This document shows, one piece after another, positions 1-8,591 of a DNA stretch of 64,000 bases (positions are counted from its first letter, which is position 1; each line of letters opens with the position of its first letter). The stretch is from Paraburkholderia sp. BL10I2N1 (GTDB taxonomy: Bacteria; Pseudomonadota; Gammaproteobacteria; Burkholderiales; Burkholderiaceae): assembly GCF_004361815.1 (NCBI RefSeq), contig NZ_SNWA01000002.1:2046001-2110000 (forward strand), read 5' to 3'. A program made the position numbers and the translations under genes. The notes under the pieces were generated by a model. That model did no database searches and was not told the DNA's origin. It saw nothing but the letters and a program-made list of their open reading frames with translations.

Positions 1-1
1 C

Positions 2-1438
2 TTGAGCATCCGCGTGATGCCCGGCGAGTCGCATGCACTCGTCGGGCGTAACGGGGCCGGGAAATCGACGTTGGTGTCGATTCTCACTGGCCTGCGCAAG
101 CCGGATGCCGGCGAGGTGCGCTTCGGCGGCGCAGCTGCACCGCCGATCGCGGACCGCGACGCGTGGCGCGAACGCGTCGCGTGCGTTTATCAGCATTCGA
201 CGATCATCCGTGACCTCAGTGTCGCGGAGAACCTGTTCATCAACCGTCAGCCTGGCAGGCACGGCGTCATCGACTGGCGCGCGATGCGGCGCGACGCACG
301 CGCGTTGCTCGACCACTGGAAGATCGATGTGCGCGAGGACGCGCGCGCTGGCGACCTGAGCGTGGAAGCGCGCCAGCTGGTGGAAATCGCCCGGGCGCTG
401 TCGTACGGCGCGCGCTTCATCATTCTCGATGAGCCGACCGCGCAACTCGACGGCGACGAAATCAAGCGTCTATTCAAACGCATTCAGGAACTGCAGCGCG
501 AAGGCGTGACGTTCCTCTTCATCTCGCATCACCTGCAGGAGGTGTATGAGATCTGCCAGGCGGTGACGGTGTTGCGCGACGCGCGGCATATCGTCAGCGC
601 GCCGGTTTCCGCCTTGCCTCGCGAGCAACTGATCGAAGCCATGACCGGCGAGCGCGGCGGTCTGAATGTCGCTGACGCCGCAGCGCGCGCCGCGCTTCCG
701 GCGGATACGAAGGTCGCGCTCGAAGTTTCGGATCTCGCGGGGGCAGACTACGAAGCGGTGTCGTTCGCGGTGAAGCGCGGCGAAGTGATCGGCCTCACGG
801 GCGCGACGAGCAGCGGTCGCACGAGCGTTGCCGAGGCCATTGCAGGACTTCGCTCGCCGGCGCGTGGCGAGATCCGCGTCGAAGGTGTCGGCTTGCCGCA
901 CGGCGATGTACCCGCTGCGCTGGCTGCGGGCATCGGCTGTGTGCCGAAGGATCGCCATCATGAAGGGCTGGTGCTCACGCAGTCGGTAGCGGAAAACGCG
1001 TCGATGACGATCGCGCGCCTGCTCGGCAGGTTCGGAATTGCACCGCCCGCGAAGAAAAACGCCTTCGGGCAGAAGATGATCGCCGCGCTCGGCATCGTCG
1101 CCCAGGGTCCCGAGCATATCGTTTCGGGGCTTTCCGGCGGCAACCAGCAGAAGGTCGTCATGGCGCGCGCGCTCGCCACCGACCCGAACGTGCTGGTTCT
1201 GATCGACCCCACGGCGGGCGTCGACGTGAAATCGAAGGAAGCCCTGTTGTCCGTCGTGGATCGCGTGCGCGAGGACGGCAAGGCCGTGCTCGTCGTTTCC
1301 GGGGAACTCGACGATCTGCGTACCTGTGACCGCGTCCTCGTCATGTTCCGTGGCCGCATCGCCGCCGAATTGCCGGCCGGCTGGCAGGACCACGACCTCA
1401 TCGCCTCAGTTGAAGGAGTCAGTCTTCATGAAGAATAG
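2..1438 (+). CDS. Sugar ABC transporter ATP-binding protein (5'-truncated by the window edge)
   Basis: This is the energy-coupling ATPase of a monosaccharide importer of the RbsA/AraG/MglA class, with two ABC cassettes in one chain. The first cassette has Walker A GRNGAGKST (residues 15-23 of the visible part), a signature-like segment DLSVEARQLVEIARAL and Walker B FIILDEPTAQLD. The second has a degenerate Walker A (GATSSGRTS), a canonical GLSGGNQQKV signature and IDPTAGVD. Such pairing of one intact and one degenerate site is usual in this family. The reading frame is open from the first bases and only about 15 residues precede Walker A, so the true N-terminus (roughly 20-25 residues) lies outside. 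The stop overlaps the permease start by 11 bases, indicating translational coupling. Downstream catabolic genes point to L-fucose or a related deoxy sugar as substrate; this is inferred from context. Confidence 0.93.
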   Translation: MSIRVMPGESHALVGRNGAGKSTLVSILTGLRKPDAGEVRFGGAAAPPIADRDAWRERVACVYQHSTIIRDLSVAENLFINRQPGRHGVIDWRAMRRDARALLDHWKIDVREDARAGDLSVEARQLVEIARALSYGARFIILDEPTAQLDGDEIKRLFKRIQELQREGVTFLFISHHLQEVYEICQAVTVLRDARHIVSAPVSALPREQLIEAMTGERGGLNVADAAARAALPADTKVALEVSDLAGADYEAVSFAVKRGEVIGLTGATSSGRTSVAEAIAGLRSPARGEIRVEGVGLPHGDVPAALAAGIGCVPKDRHHEGLVLTQSVAENASMTIARLLGRFGIAPPAKKNAFGQKMIAALGIVAQGPEHIVSGLSGGNQQKVVMARALATDPNVLVLIDPTAGVDVKSKEALLSVVDRVREDGKAVLVVSGELDDLRTCDRVLVMFRGRIAAELPAGWQDHDLIASVEGVSLHEE

Positions 1439-2471
1439 TGCGCCCACCCCCGCGTTCGCGACGAACCAGGGACAGGCCAACGTCGCCGCCGCGCAGCGTG
1501 GCCGCCCGCGCATCGAATTCGCCCGCCTGCGCGATCTCGCACTGTTGCCGGCGCTCGTGCTTCTGCTGGTGATCGGCGCGTTCGTCAGCCCGAGCTTTCT
1601 GACGAAGGCGAATCTGATCAGCGTGCTGGGCGCGTCGGCGGCCCTCGCGCTCGTCGTGCTCGCCGAATCGCTGATCGTGCTGACCGGCAAGTTCGATCTG
1701 TCGCTGGAGTCGACGGTGGGCATCGCTCCTGCGGTCGGCGCGATGCTCGTGATGCCGGCTGCGTCCGCCGGCTTCGGGCTGCAATGGCCGACAGCGGCGG
1801 GCTTACTGGCGATCGTCGTCGTCGGTGCGCTGATCGGGTTCATCAACGGCTTTCTGGTGGTGCGGCTGCGTCTGAACGCGTTCATCGTCACGCTGGCCAT
1901 GTTGATCGTGCTGCGCGGCATGCTGGTCGGCGCGACAAAGGGCGGCACGCTGTTCGACATGCCGCCGGCATTCTTCACGCTCGCGACCACCATCGTGCTC
2001 GGCCTGCCCATCTCCGTGTGGCTCGCGGCCGCCGCGTTCGCCGTGGCGGCATTCATGCTGCGCTATCACCGTATCGGCCGCGCGTTGTACGCGATCGGCG
2101 GCAATCCGGAAGCGGCGCGTGCGGCGGGTATTCGCGTGGAGCGCATCACGTGGGGCGTGTTCGTGCTCGGCAGCATCCTTGCTTCGATTGGCGGGCTGAT
2201 CGTCACCGGCTACGTGGGCGCGATCAATGCCAATCAGGGCAACGGGATGATCTTCACGGTATTCGCGGCGGCGGTGATTGGCGGCATTTCGCTCGACGGC
2301 GGCAAGGGCACGATGCTCGGCGCGCTGTCCGGGGTGTTGTTGCTCGGCGTCGTGCAGAACCTGCTGACGCTTGCCCAGGTGCCGTCATTCTGGATTCAGG
2401 CGATCTACGGCGCGATCATTCTCGGCTCGCTGATGGTGGCGCGGCTCGCGAGCGGCGAAGGCCAGAACTGA
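1428..2471 (+). CDS. Sugar ABC transporter permease (RbsC/AraH family)
   Basis: Inner-membrane channel subunit of 347 residues for the importer whose ATPase overlaps it. It is very hydrophobic with about 8-10 predicted membrane segments, and carries the family-typical stretches FDLSLEST (after the second helix), GAxIGFINGFLVVRLRLNAFIVTLAM and GNPEAARAAGIRVERITWGVFVLG (EAA-like coupling loop). The chosen start is the ATG at 1428, preceded by GAAGGAG at 1413-1419; the frame stays open further upstream but that part overlaps the ATPase gene. The periplasmic binding protein expected for such a system is not downstream, so it probably lies left of the window. Confidence 0.93.
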   Translation: MKNSAPTPAFATNQGQANVAAAQRGRPRIEFARLRDLALLPALVLLLVIGAFVSPSFLTKANLISVLGASAALALVVLAESLIVLTGKFDLSLESTVGIAPAVGAMLVMPAASAGFGLQWPTAAGLLAIVVVGALIGFINGFLVVRLRLNAFIVTLAMLIVLRGMLVGATKGGTLFDMPPAFFTLATTIVLGLPISVWLAAAAFAVAAFMLRYHRIGRALYAIGGNPEAARAAGIRVERITWGVFVLGSILASIGGLIVTGYVGAINANQGNGMIFTVFAAAVIGGISLDGGKGTMLGALSGVLLLGVVQNLLTLAQVPSFWIQAIYGAIILGSLMVARLASGEGQN

Positions 2472-2517
2472 TCGCTGTTGCCATCCACAAGAATCTGCGC
2501 TTTTACGGAGACCCATT

Positions 2518-2841
2518 TTGAGCAGTTCACTTCAGACAGACCCGCGCCTGATCCTGCTGGGTCCGCAGGACAACTGCCTGATCGCGGCGGCGCGGCTCGA
2601 GTCGGGTTCGCAGGTCGAGATCGAAGGCGAGCAGGTGACGCTCGCGAAGACCATCGAACTCGGCCACAAGGTCGCGCGCCGTGCGCTCGTGAAGGACGAA
2701 AAGGTGCTGCGCTACGGCGCCGCGATCGGTCACGTAACCGAAGCGGTTGCCCGCGGCGCGCACCTGCACACGCATAACCTCGAAAGCGACTATCTGCCGA
2801 CCTATACGCACGATGCCGGCCACGAATTTGTGCACCACTGA
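2518..2841 (+). CDS. UxaA-family dehydratase small subunit (SAF domain)
   Basis: A 107-residue protein corresponding to the N-terminal SAF domain of altronate/galactarate-type dehydratases, here encoded as its own gene. The family pattern is visible in LAKTIELGHKVA, KVLRYGAAIGHVTEAV and GAHLHTHNLES, the segment thought to close over the active site. The start is a TTG at 2518 with GGAG at 2507-2510 seven bases upstream; no better in-frame ATG exists. It precedes the catalytic half by 48 bases, so the two should form one enzyme acting as sugar-acid (probably L-fuconate) dehydratase. The stop codon lies inside a small tandem duplication. Confidence 0.85.
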   Translation: MSSSLQTDPRLILLGPQDNCLIAAARLESGSQVEIEGEQVTLAKTIELGHKVARRALVKDEKVLRYGAAIGHVTEAVARGAHLHTHNLESDYLPTYTHDAGHEFVHH

Positions 2842-2855
2842 TTTGTGCACCATTG
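2826..2855 (+). repeat. 15-bp tandem duplication spanning a stop codon
   Basis: Two adjacent 15-base units, ATTTGTGCACCACTG (2826-2840) and ATTTGTGCACCATTG (2841-2855), differ at one base. The stop codon of the SAF-subunit gene (TGA 2839-2841) straddles the unit junction. It looks like a recent slippage or duplication event in the 3' end and short spacer before the catalytic subunit. Confidence 0.85.
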
Positions 2856-2889
2856 AGGCGGCCCGCGCGCCGCGCTGGAACCAACGATC

Positions 2890-4197
2890 ATGACTGAATC
2901 TTCCGTTGCACCCGCCGCTGCGCGGTCCATGCTTCACGGCTATCTGCGCAGCGATGGCCGCAAGGGCATCCGCAATGTCGTTGCGGTCGCGTATCTCGTC
3001 GAATGTGCGCATCACGTCGCACGCGAAATCGTCACGCAGTTTCGCGAGCCGCTCGACGCCTTCGATGATCCATCCGCCGAACGCGAGCCGCCCGTCCATC
3101 TGATCGGCTTTCCCGGCTGCTACCCGAATAGCTACGCCGAGAGAATGATGCAGCAGCTCACCACGCATCCGAACGTGGGCGCGGTGCTGTTCGTGTCGCT
3201 CGGCTGCGAGAGCATGAACAAGCATTACCTCGTGGAGGTCGTGCGCGCGAGCGGCCGTCCCGTCGAGGTGCTCACCATCCAGGAGAAGGGCGGCACGCGC
3301 AGCACGATTCAATACGGTGTCGACTGGGTGCGCGATGCGCGAAAGCAGCTTGCAGCGCAGCAAAAGGTGCCGATGGCGCTCGACGAACTCGTGATCGGAA
3401 CGATCTGCGGCGGCTCGGACGGCACGAGCGGCATCACCGCGAATCCAGCCGTGGGGCGTGCGTTCGATCACCTGATCGACGCGGGCGCGACGTGCATCTT
3501 CGAGGAAACCGGCGAACTGGTCGGGTGCGAATACCATATGAAGAGCCGCGCGGCGAGCGCTGACCTCGGCGACGAAATCGTCGCTTGCGTCATGAAGGCG
3601 GCGCGCTACTATTCCATTCTCGGACACGGCAGTTTCGCCGTCGGCAATGCGGACGGCGGCCTGACGACGCAGGAGGAGAAGTCGCTCGGCGCATATGCGA
3701 AAAGCGGCGCATCGCCGATAGTCGGGATCATCAAACCGGGCGATGTTCCGCCTACCGGCGGTTTGTATCTGCTCGACGTCGTGCCCGATGGCGAACCGCG
3801 CTTCGGCTTTCCGAATATCAGCGACAACGCGGAAATCGGCGAACTGATCGCGTGCGGCGCGCATGTGATCCTGTTCACGACGGGGCGCGGCTCGGTGGTC
3901 GGCTCGGCGATCTCCCCGGTGATCAAGGTATGTGCCAATCCGGCGACGTATCGCAATCTTGCCGGCGACATGGACGTCGATGCCGGACGTATTCTGGAAG
4001 GCCGCGCCACACTCGACGATGTCGGCCGCGAAGTGTTCGAGCAGACGGTGGCGGTGGCGCAAGGCACGGCGTCGAAGTCAGAGGCACTTGGGCACCAGGA
4101 GTTCATCCTGACCTACAAGAGCTTCGAGCCGGTCGGACCGGCGTGCCTGCCGTCAAGCGCGATACCGCGTGGCGTCATGGAAATCGCGTTGCTTTGA
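2890..4197 (+). CDS. UxaA-family dehydratase large (catalytic) subunit, probable L-fuconate dehydratase
   Basis: A 435-residue protein of the altronate/galactarate dehydratase C-terminal family, which removes water from an aldonic acid to give a 2-keto-3-deoxy acid. Conserved family stretches are RKGIRNVVAVAYLVECA, the cysteine-containing GFPGCYP and SLGCESMN, GGSDGTSGITANPAVG, EETGELVGCE and TTGRGSVVGSAISPVIK. The cysteines and glutamates fit metal coordination known for this family. Within this operon the likely substrate is L-fuconate, since lactonase, AKR, SDR and FAA hydrolase complete the non-phosphorylative L-fucose route. The family alone does not fix the sugar acid, so related C6 acids remain possible. 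Confidence 0.85.
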   Translation: MTESSVAPAAARSMLHGYLRSDGRKGIRNVVAVAYLVECAHHVAREIVTQFREPLDAFDDPSAEREPPVHLIGFPGCYPNSYAERMMQQLTTHPNVGAVLFVSLGCESMNKHYLVEVVRASGRPVEVLTIQEKGGTRSTIQYGVDWVRDARKQLAAQQKVPMALDELVIGTICGGSDGTSGITANPAVGRAFDHLIDAGATCIFEETGELVGCEYHMKSRAASADLGDEIVACVMKAARYYSILGHGSFAVGNADGGLTTQEEKSLGAYAKSGASPIVGIIKPGDVPPTGGLYLLDVVPDGEPRFGFPNISDNAEIGELIACGAHVILFTTGRGSVVGSAISPVIKVCANPATYRNLAGDMDVDAGRILEGRATLDDVGREVFEQTVAVAQGTASKSEALGHQEFILTYKSFEPVGPACLPSSAIPRGVMEIALL

Positions 4198-4223
4198 AGC
4201 GCGGATAAAAAAGGAGACGTGTG

Positions 4224-5261
4224 ATGACAGAAGCGGTGAATCCGAAGGTCAGCCTGCAACGTGGCATTGGCGGGCGCGAACTGAAGGTGACCGGCCTGGG
4301 GCTCGGCACGGCGCCAATCGCCGGTCTGTATCGCGATCTATCCGATGAGGAAGCGCAGGCGACGATCGATGCCGCGTGGGACGCCGGCATCCGTTACTTC
4401 GATACCGCGCCGCACTATGGTCACACAAAGGCCGAGCATCGGTTAGGTCACGCGCTGCGCCGCTATCCGCGCAATGAGTATGTGCTGTCGACCAAAGTCG
4501 GCCGCCATTTCGTGCCGCGCACCCATCCGTACGACGGCAGCGAAGGCTGGCAGAACCCGCTGCCTTTCGAAGCGATCTTCGACTACACGCGCGACGGCAT
4601 CCTGCGTTCCTTCGAAGACAGCCAGCAACGGCTCGGCTTGATCGACATCGATATCCTGCTGGTGCACGACATCGGCCGCTATACGCATGGCGATCGCAAC
4701 GCGCACTACTGGAAGCAGTTGACCGAGGGCGGCGGGTTTCGCGCGCTCGACGAACTGCGTTCGAGCGGCGCGGTGAAAGCAGTGGGCCTGGGTGTGAACG
4801 AGAGTGCGGCGATTCTCGAAGCGATGGCGGAATTCGATATCGACTGCGCGTTGCTCGCGGGCCGTTACACGTTGCTGGAGCAGCAGACATTGAACGACCT
4901 GTTGCCTGAATGCGAAGGGCGTCACGTGAGCATCCTGCTCGGCGGCGCGTTCAATTCGGGCATTCTTGCACGCGGCGTGCAGGGCGATCTGAAGTTCAAC
5001 TACGCCGACGCGCCACAGGAAATCATCGACCGCGTCGCGCGGCTCGAGGCGATCTGCCGCGTGCACGAAGCGCCGCTTGCCGCGGCAGCGCTGCAGTTTC
5101 CGTATGCGCATCCGGCCGTCGCGTCGGTGCTGACAGGCGCACGTAGCGCCACAGAGTTGCGCGAGAACGTCGCGTCTTTCGAACGCAAGCTGCCGGCCGC
5201 GCTGTGGAAGGCCCTGCGAGAAGGCTTGCTCGACCCGCGCGCACCCGTGCCGAAGGATTGA
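4224..5261 (+). CDS. Aldo/keto reductase, probable L-fucose (aldose) 1-dehydrogenase
   Basis: A 345-residue aldo/keto reductase (TIM barrel, NAD(P)-dependent) expected to oxidise the sugar at C1 to the lactone, the first step of the pathway. The family signature is clear: GLGLGTAPIAGLY near the N-terminus, AGIRYFDTAPHYG with catalytic Asp/Tyr, LSTKVGR with the catalytic Lys, and LLVHDIGRY. The C-terminal part AALQFPYAHPAVASVLTGARS resembles the cofactor-binding region of galactose/fucose dehydrogenase-like AKRs. ATG 4224 is preferred over the in-frame GTG at 4221 because AAGGAG at 4211-4216 sits seven bases before the ATG. The next gene begins one base after the stop. Confidence 0.86.
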   Translation: MTEAVNPKVSLQRGIGGRELKVTGLGLGTAPIAGLYRDLSDEEAQATIDAAWDAGIRYFDTAPHYGHTKAEHRLGHALRRYPRNEYVLSTKVGRHFVPRTHPYDGSEGWQNPLPFEAIFDYTRDGILRSFEDSQQRLGLIDIDILLVHDIGRYTHGDRNAHYWKQLTEGGGFRALDELRSSGAVKAVGLGVNESAAILEAMAEFDIDCALLAGRYTLLEQQTLNDLLPECEGRHVSILLGGAFNSGILARGVQGDLKFNYADAPQEIIDRVARLEAICRVHEAPLAAAALQFPYAHPAVASVLTGARSATELRENVASFERKLPAALWKALREGLLDPRAPVPKD

Positions 5262-5262
5262 C

Positions 5263-6099
5263 GTGACACAGCGCATCGATGCACACCAGCACTACTGGAA
5301 TCCTGAGCGGGGCGACTACGACTGGCTCACGCCGGAGATGACGTCGCTCTACCGCACGTTCGGTCCGGGCGATCTGGCGCCGCTTCGGTCGGCCGCCGGA
5401 ATCGACCGCACGGTGGTCGTGCAGGCCGCGCCGACGGTCGAAGAAACCCGCTATCTGCTGGATATCGCACGCGGCGAGGTATCGATTGCTGGCGTGGTCG
5501 GCTGGGTGCCGATGCTCGATGACGATGCGCCCGCGCTGATCGCCGAGCTTGCCCGCGATCCGAAATTCAAGGGCGTGCGTCCGATGCTTCAGGATCTCGC
5601 GGACGACAACTGGATCGCGAATCCCGCACTCGCGCCGGCTGTCGAAGCGGTCATCGCGCACGACCTCGCATTCGATGCGCTGATCTACGCGCGTCACGTC
5701 GACGCGCTCGAAATCTTCGCGCAGCGCTTTCCACGGCTGCGCATTGTCGTCGACCATGGCGCCAAGCCGCCGATCCACGATGGCGCTGCCGGCTGGCAAC
5801 TGTGGGCTGACGGTATCGAGCGGCTCTCCCGCTTGCCGCACATTCACTGCAAACTATCTGGGCTCGCGACGGAGGCCGCACCCGGCTGGACCGAAGCCAC
5901 GTTGCGGCCGTATGTCGATCATCTGCTGGCCTGCTTTGGACCGCGCCGGCTGATGTGGGGTAGCGACTGGCCGGTGCTCAACCTGAACGGTGACTATCTC
6001 CTGTGGCACGCCGTGGCGAACGCGTTGCTCGCGTCACTGTCCGATGCGGAGCGTGCGGCGGTTTTCGGCGGCAACGCTGCGGCCTTCTACCGGCTGTAA
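5263..6099 (+). CDS. COG3618 amidohydrolase, probable L-fucono-lactonase
   Basis: A 278-residue metal-dependent hydrolase of the amidohydrolase superfamily (COG3618), which contains experimentally characterised L-fucono-1,5-lactonases in Burkholderia. The metal-binding HxH is at the extreme N-terminus (DAHQHYW, residues 5-11), further histidines occur in IVVDHGAKPP and HIHCKLSG, and the terminal catalytic aspartate is in MWGSDWPVL. The GTG start at 5263 follows the aldo/keto reductase stop after one base, consistent with translational coupling; the lactone made by that enzyme is the expected substrate. Confidence 0.87.
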   Translation: MTQRIDAHQHYWNPERGDYDWLTPEMTSLYRTFGPGDLAPLRSAAGIDRTVVVQAAPTVEETRYLLDIARGEVSIAGVVGWVPMLDDDAPALIAELARDPKFKGVRPMLQDLADDNWIANPALAPAVEAVIAHDLAFDALIYARHVDALEIFAQRFPRLRIVVDHGAKPPIHDGAAGWQLWADGIERLSRLPHIHCKLSGLATEAAPGWTEATLRPYVDHLLACFGPRRLMWGSDWPVLNLNGDYLLWHAVANALLASLSDAERAAVFGGNAAAFYRL

Positions 6100-6200
6100 C
6101 GCCGCTGAAAGATCGATGCGCCTCGCGCGCTGATCCGACTGACTCAACAGGCGCTGCAATACCCGTTATGACTCAAACGCCATTTCAACTGGAGCCGTAG

Positions 6201-6944
6201 ATGATACAAAGACTGGCCGGCAAGACGGCCCTGATCACTGCTGCCGGACAAGGCATCGGCCTTGCGACCGCGGAGCTCTTCGCGCGCGAAGGCGCACGCG
6301 TGATCGCGACGGACATCCGCATCGATGCGCTCGCCAGCAAGCCCGTCGAGGCGCGTGTGCTCGATGTGCGTGACGATGCCGCGATCAAGGCGCTTGCTGC
6401 CGAAGTCGGTGCGATCGACGTGCTGTTCAACTGCGCGGGCTACGTGCACGCGGGCTCGATTCTCGAAGCGAGCGAAGAAGACTGGGACTTTGCCTTCGAC
6501 CTGAACGCGAAGGCGATGTACCGGACGATTCGCGCGTTTCTGCCCGCAATGCTGGAGAATGGCGCAGGCTCTATCATCAACATGTCGTCGGCGGCGTCGA
6601 GCATCAAGGGTGTGCCGAACCGGTTCGTGTATGGTGCGTCGAAGGCTGCGGTGATTGGACTGACGAAGGCGGTTGCGGCAGACTTCGTGACGCGCGGTAT
6701 CCGTTGCAACGCGATCTGTCCGGGGACGGTGGCCTCGCCGTCGCTCGAACAGCGGATCGCCGCGCAGGCGCAGGCGCAAGGCGCGTCGCTCGATGCGGTG
6801 CAGGCGGCCTTTGTCGCGCGCCAGCCGATGGGCCGTGTCGGCAAGCCGGAAGAGATCGCCGCGCTTGCGCTCTATCTGGCGTCGGACGAATCGGCGTTCA
6901 CGACAGGCCAGGCGCATGTGATCGACGGCGGCTGGTCGAACTGA
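6201..6944 (+). CDS. Short-chain dehydrogenase, probable 2-keto-3-deoxy-L-fuconate dehydrogenase
   Basis: A 247-residue classical SDR. The cofactor loop is TAAGQGIG (the first Gly of TGxxxGxG is Ala), followed by an acidic residue in IATDIR, which favours NAD. The NCAG motif is present, and the catalytic triad is read as Ser in NMSSAASS plus YGASK. The C-terminal SAFTTGQAHVIDGGW is typical. In the pathway it would oxidise the C4 hydroxyl of 2-keto-3-deoxy-L-fuconate to the 2,4-diketo acid, which the next gene product then hydrolyses. The ATG at 6201 has GGAG at 6191-6194. A 101-base spacer separates it from the lactonase gene; an internal promoter there is possible but not evident. Confidence 0.87.
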   Translation: MIQRLAGKTALITAAGQGIGLATAELFAREGARVIATDIRIDALASKPVEARVLDVRDDAAIKALAAEVGAIDVLFNCAGYVHAGSILEASEEDWDFAFDLNAKAMYRTIRAFLPAMLENGAGSIINMSSAASSIKGVPNRFVYGASKAAVIGLTKAVAADFVTRGIRCNAICPGTVASPSLEQRIAAQAQAQGASLDAVQAAFVARQPMGRVGKPEEIAALALYLASDESAFTTGQAHVIDGGWSN

Positions 6945-6984
6945 GTGCAGCATTTTTTTCACTGAACATTTGGGAAGTGCCACG

Positions 6985-7833
6985 ATGAAACTGCTTCGTT
7001 ATGGGCCGAAAGGTCAGGAAAAGCCGGGCTTGCTCGATGCGCAAGGCAAGATTCGCGATCTGTCAAAGGTGGTCGCCGATATCGGCGGCGATGTGCTCAC
7101 CGACGCGGGTCTCGCGAAACTGCGCGCGGTCGATCCGGCCTCGCTGCCGGTGGTCGAAGGCAATCCGCGTATCGGTCCGTGTGTGGGCAACATCGGCAAG
7201 TTCGTCTGTATCGGCTTGAATTACGCGGACCACGCGGCGGAATCGAACCTGCCGGTGCCGAGCGAGCCGGTGGTCTTCAACAAGTGGACGAGCGCCGTGG
7301 TTGGCCCGAACGATAATGTAGAAATTCCGCGCGGCTCGAAGAAGTGCGACTGGGAAGTCGAACTGGGCGTGGTGATCGGCAAGTCGGCCAAATACATCGA
7401 CGAAGCCAACGCGCTGGATTACGTCGCGGGCTATTGCGTGATTAACGACGTGTCCGAACGTGAATGGCAGATCGAGCGCGGCGGCACGTGGGACAAGGGC
7501 AAGGGTTTCGACACGTTCGGCCCGATCGGCCCCTGGCTCGTCACGCGCGATGAAGTCGCCGATCCGCAGAAACTCGGCCTGTGGCTCGAAGTGGACGGCC
7601 ATCGCTACCAGAACGGCAATACGAAGACGATGGTGTTCACCGTCGCGAAGCTGATCTCGTATCTGTCGCAGTGCATGAGCCTGCAACCGGGCGACGTGAT
7701 CTCGACCGGCACGCCGCCGGGCGTCGGCATGGGCGTGAAGCCGAACCCGGTGTTCCTGAAGCCGGGTCAGACGATGCGCCTCGGCATTCAGGGTCTCGGC
7801 GAGCAGCAGCAGAAGACTTACGCAGCGGAATAA
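6985..7833 (+). CDS. Fumarylacetoacetate hydrolase family protein, probable 2,4-diketo-3-deoxy-L-fuconate hydrolase
   Basis: A 282-residue FAH-family carbon-carbon hydrolase. The N-terminal lid-like domain (about residues 1-70) precedes the FAH core with VCIGLNYADHAAE, FNKWTSAVVGPND, DWEVELGVVIGK (metal-binding Glu residues), NDVSEREWQ and GDVISTGTPPGVG. It would cleave 2,4-diketo-3-deoxy-L-fuconate to pyruvate and lactate, ending the pathway. ATG 6985 is preferred over an in-frame TTG at 6970, since GGGAAG at 6972-6977 is correctly placed for the ATG. It is the last gene of the operon; no clear intrinsic terminator follows before the convergent thioesterase. Confidence 0.88.
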   Translation: MKLLRYGPKGQEKPGLLDAQGKIRDLSKVVADIGGDVLTDAGLAKLRAVDPASLPVVEGNPRIGPCVGNIGKFVCIGLNYADHAAESNLPVPSEPVVFNKWTSAVVGPNDNVEIPRGSKKCDWEVELGVVIGKSAKYIDEANALDYVAGYCVINDVSEREWQIERGGTWDKGKGFDTFGPIGPWLVTRDEVADPQKLGLWLEVDGHRYQNGNTKTMVFTVAKLISYLSQCMSLQPGDVISTGTPPGVGMGVKPNPVFLKPGQTMRLGIQGLGEQQQKTYAAE

Positions 7834-7910
7834 CGCTGGATCAAGGCAGTGAGCGGCGCGCGCGGCTCTTCAGTCGCGTGCGTCATCTTCAAGTCATCTC
7901 GCTTCATTCC

Positions 7911-8348
7911 TCAGGCCGGCGGCGCCGCGCCTTCCGCGCCCTCTCCTACGCGGTTGATGGTGCCCTGCGCCACCGCGACGAGTTTTTCCTTGCCGTCGTC
8001 CATCACGAAGATATTGCACTGGCACGTCGCCTGGCTGCGTCCAGCGTGCACGACCTGGGCGCGCGCCATCAGCGTGCCGTTTATCGCTGGCCGCAGGAAG
8101 TTGATCTTGTATTCGCCGGTCACGACGCGCGGCCCGAGCGCCAGTGCACCTGCGAAGGTCAGCGCGTTGTCCGCCAGATAGCTGATGACGCCGCCGTGTA
8201 CAAAGCCGTGTTGCTGCCTCAGTTCGTCCCGAATCGGCAGGCACAGCGCGAGTTCGTGCGTGCCCGTACTCATGAGTTCGGCGCCAAGCAGCATGCTGAA
8301 CGGCTGGGCGTGCAAGGCCCCGCGTGCGCGATCCAGTAGATCTGTCAT
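7911..8348 (-). CDS. PaaI-family hotdog-fold thioesterase
   Basis: A 145-residue acyl-CoA thioesterase-like protein of the PaaI/YdiI hotdog fold. The family active-site helix is seen as QQHGFVHGGVISYLADNA, containing the HGG motif and the catalytic acidic residue after it. Downstream strands RVVTGEYKINFLRPA and ARAQVVHAGRSQATCQCNIF match the fold. The start is the ATG at 8348 with AAGGA upstream; an upstream in-frame GTG at 8375 has no ribosome site. It is convergent to the sugar operon and probably unrelated to it. The substrate cannot be told from sequence. Confidence 0.85.
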   Translation of the reverse strand: MTDLLDRARGALHAQPFSMLLGAELMSTGTHELALCLPIRDELRQQHGFVHGGVISYLADNALTFAGALALGPRVVTGEYKINFLRPAINGTLMARAQVVHAGRSQATCQCNIFVMDDGKEKLVAVAQGTINRVGEGAEGAAPPA

Positions 8349-8591
8349 CTCGGTTCCTTCGGGCGTTACCCGCACTGGTTCCTGTCCACTCTAGGAAGAG
8401 CCTGTGCGTCGCGTCAAGGTGAATTCGAAAGATTGTCTTCTAATTATTGTGAAAAACAGCGGCAATTTGCGGGTTAGGCGCTGTAGGGCGCGGATGTCGG
8501 GCTTTTTCACTCAATTCGACTCAAGGGCTGACGGAACCTGCCGTTAACCCGAACGTAGTTCCTGCCCTTCTCAGCAATTCAGGTGTTTTCG

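Noticed and set aside
2527..4062. 511-codon minus-strand open frame
   Set aside because: Antisense shadow of the UxaA-type dehydratase genes; Arg/His-rich composition and no domain.
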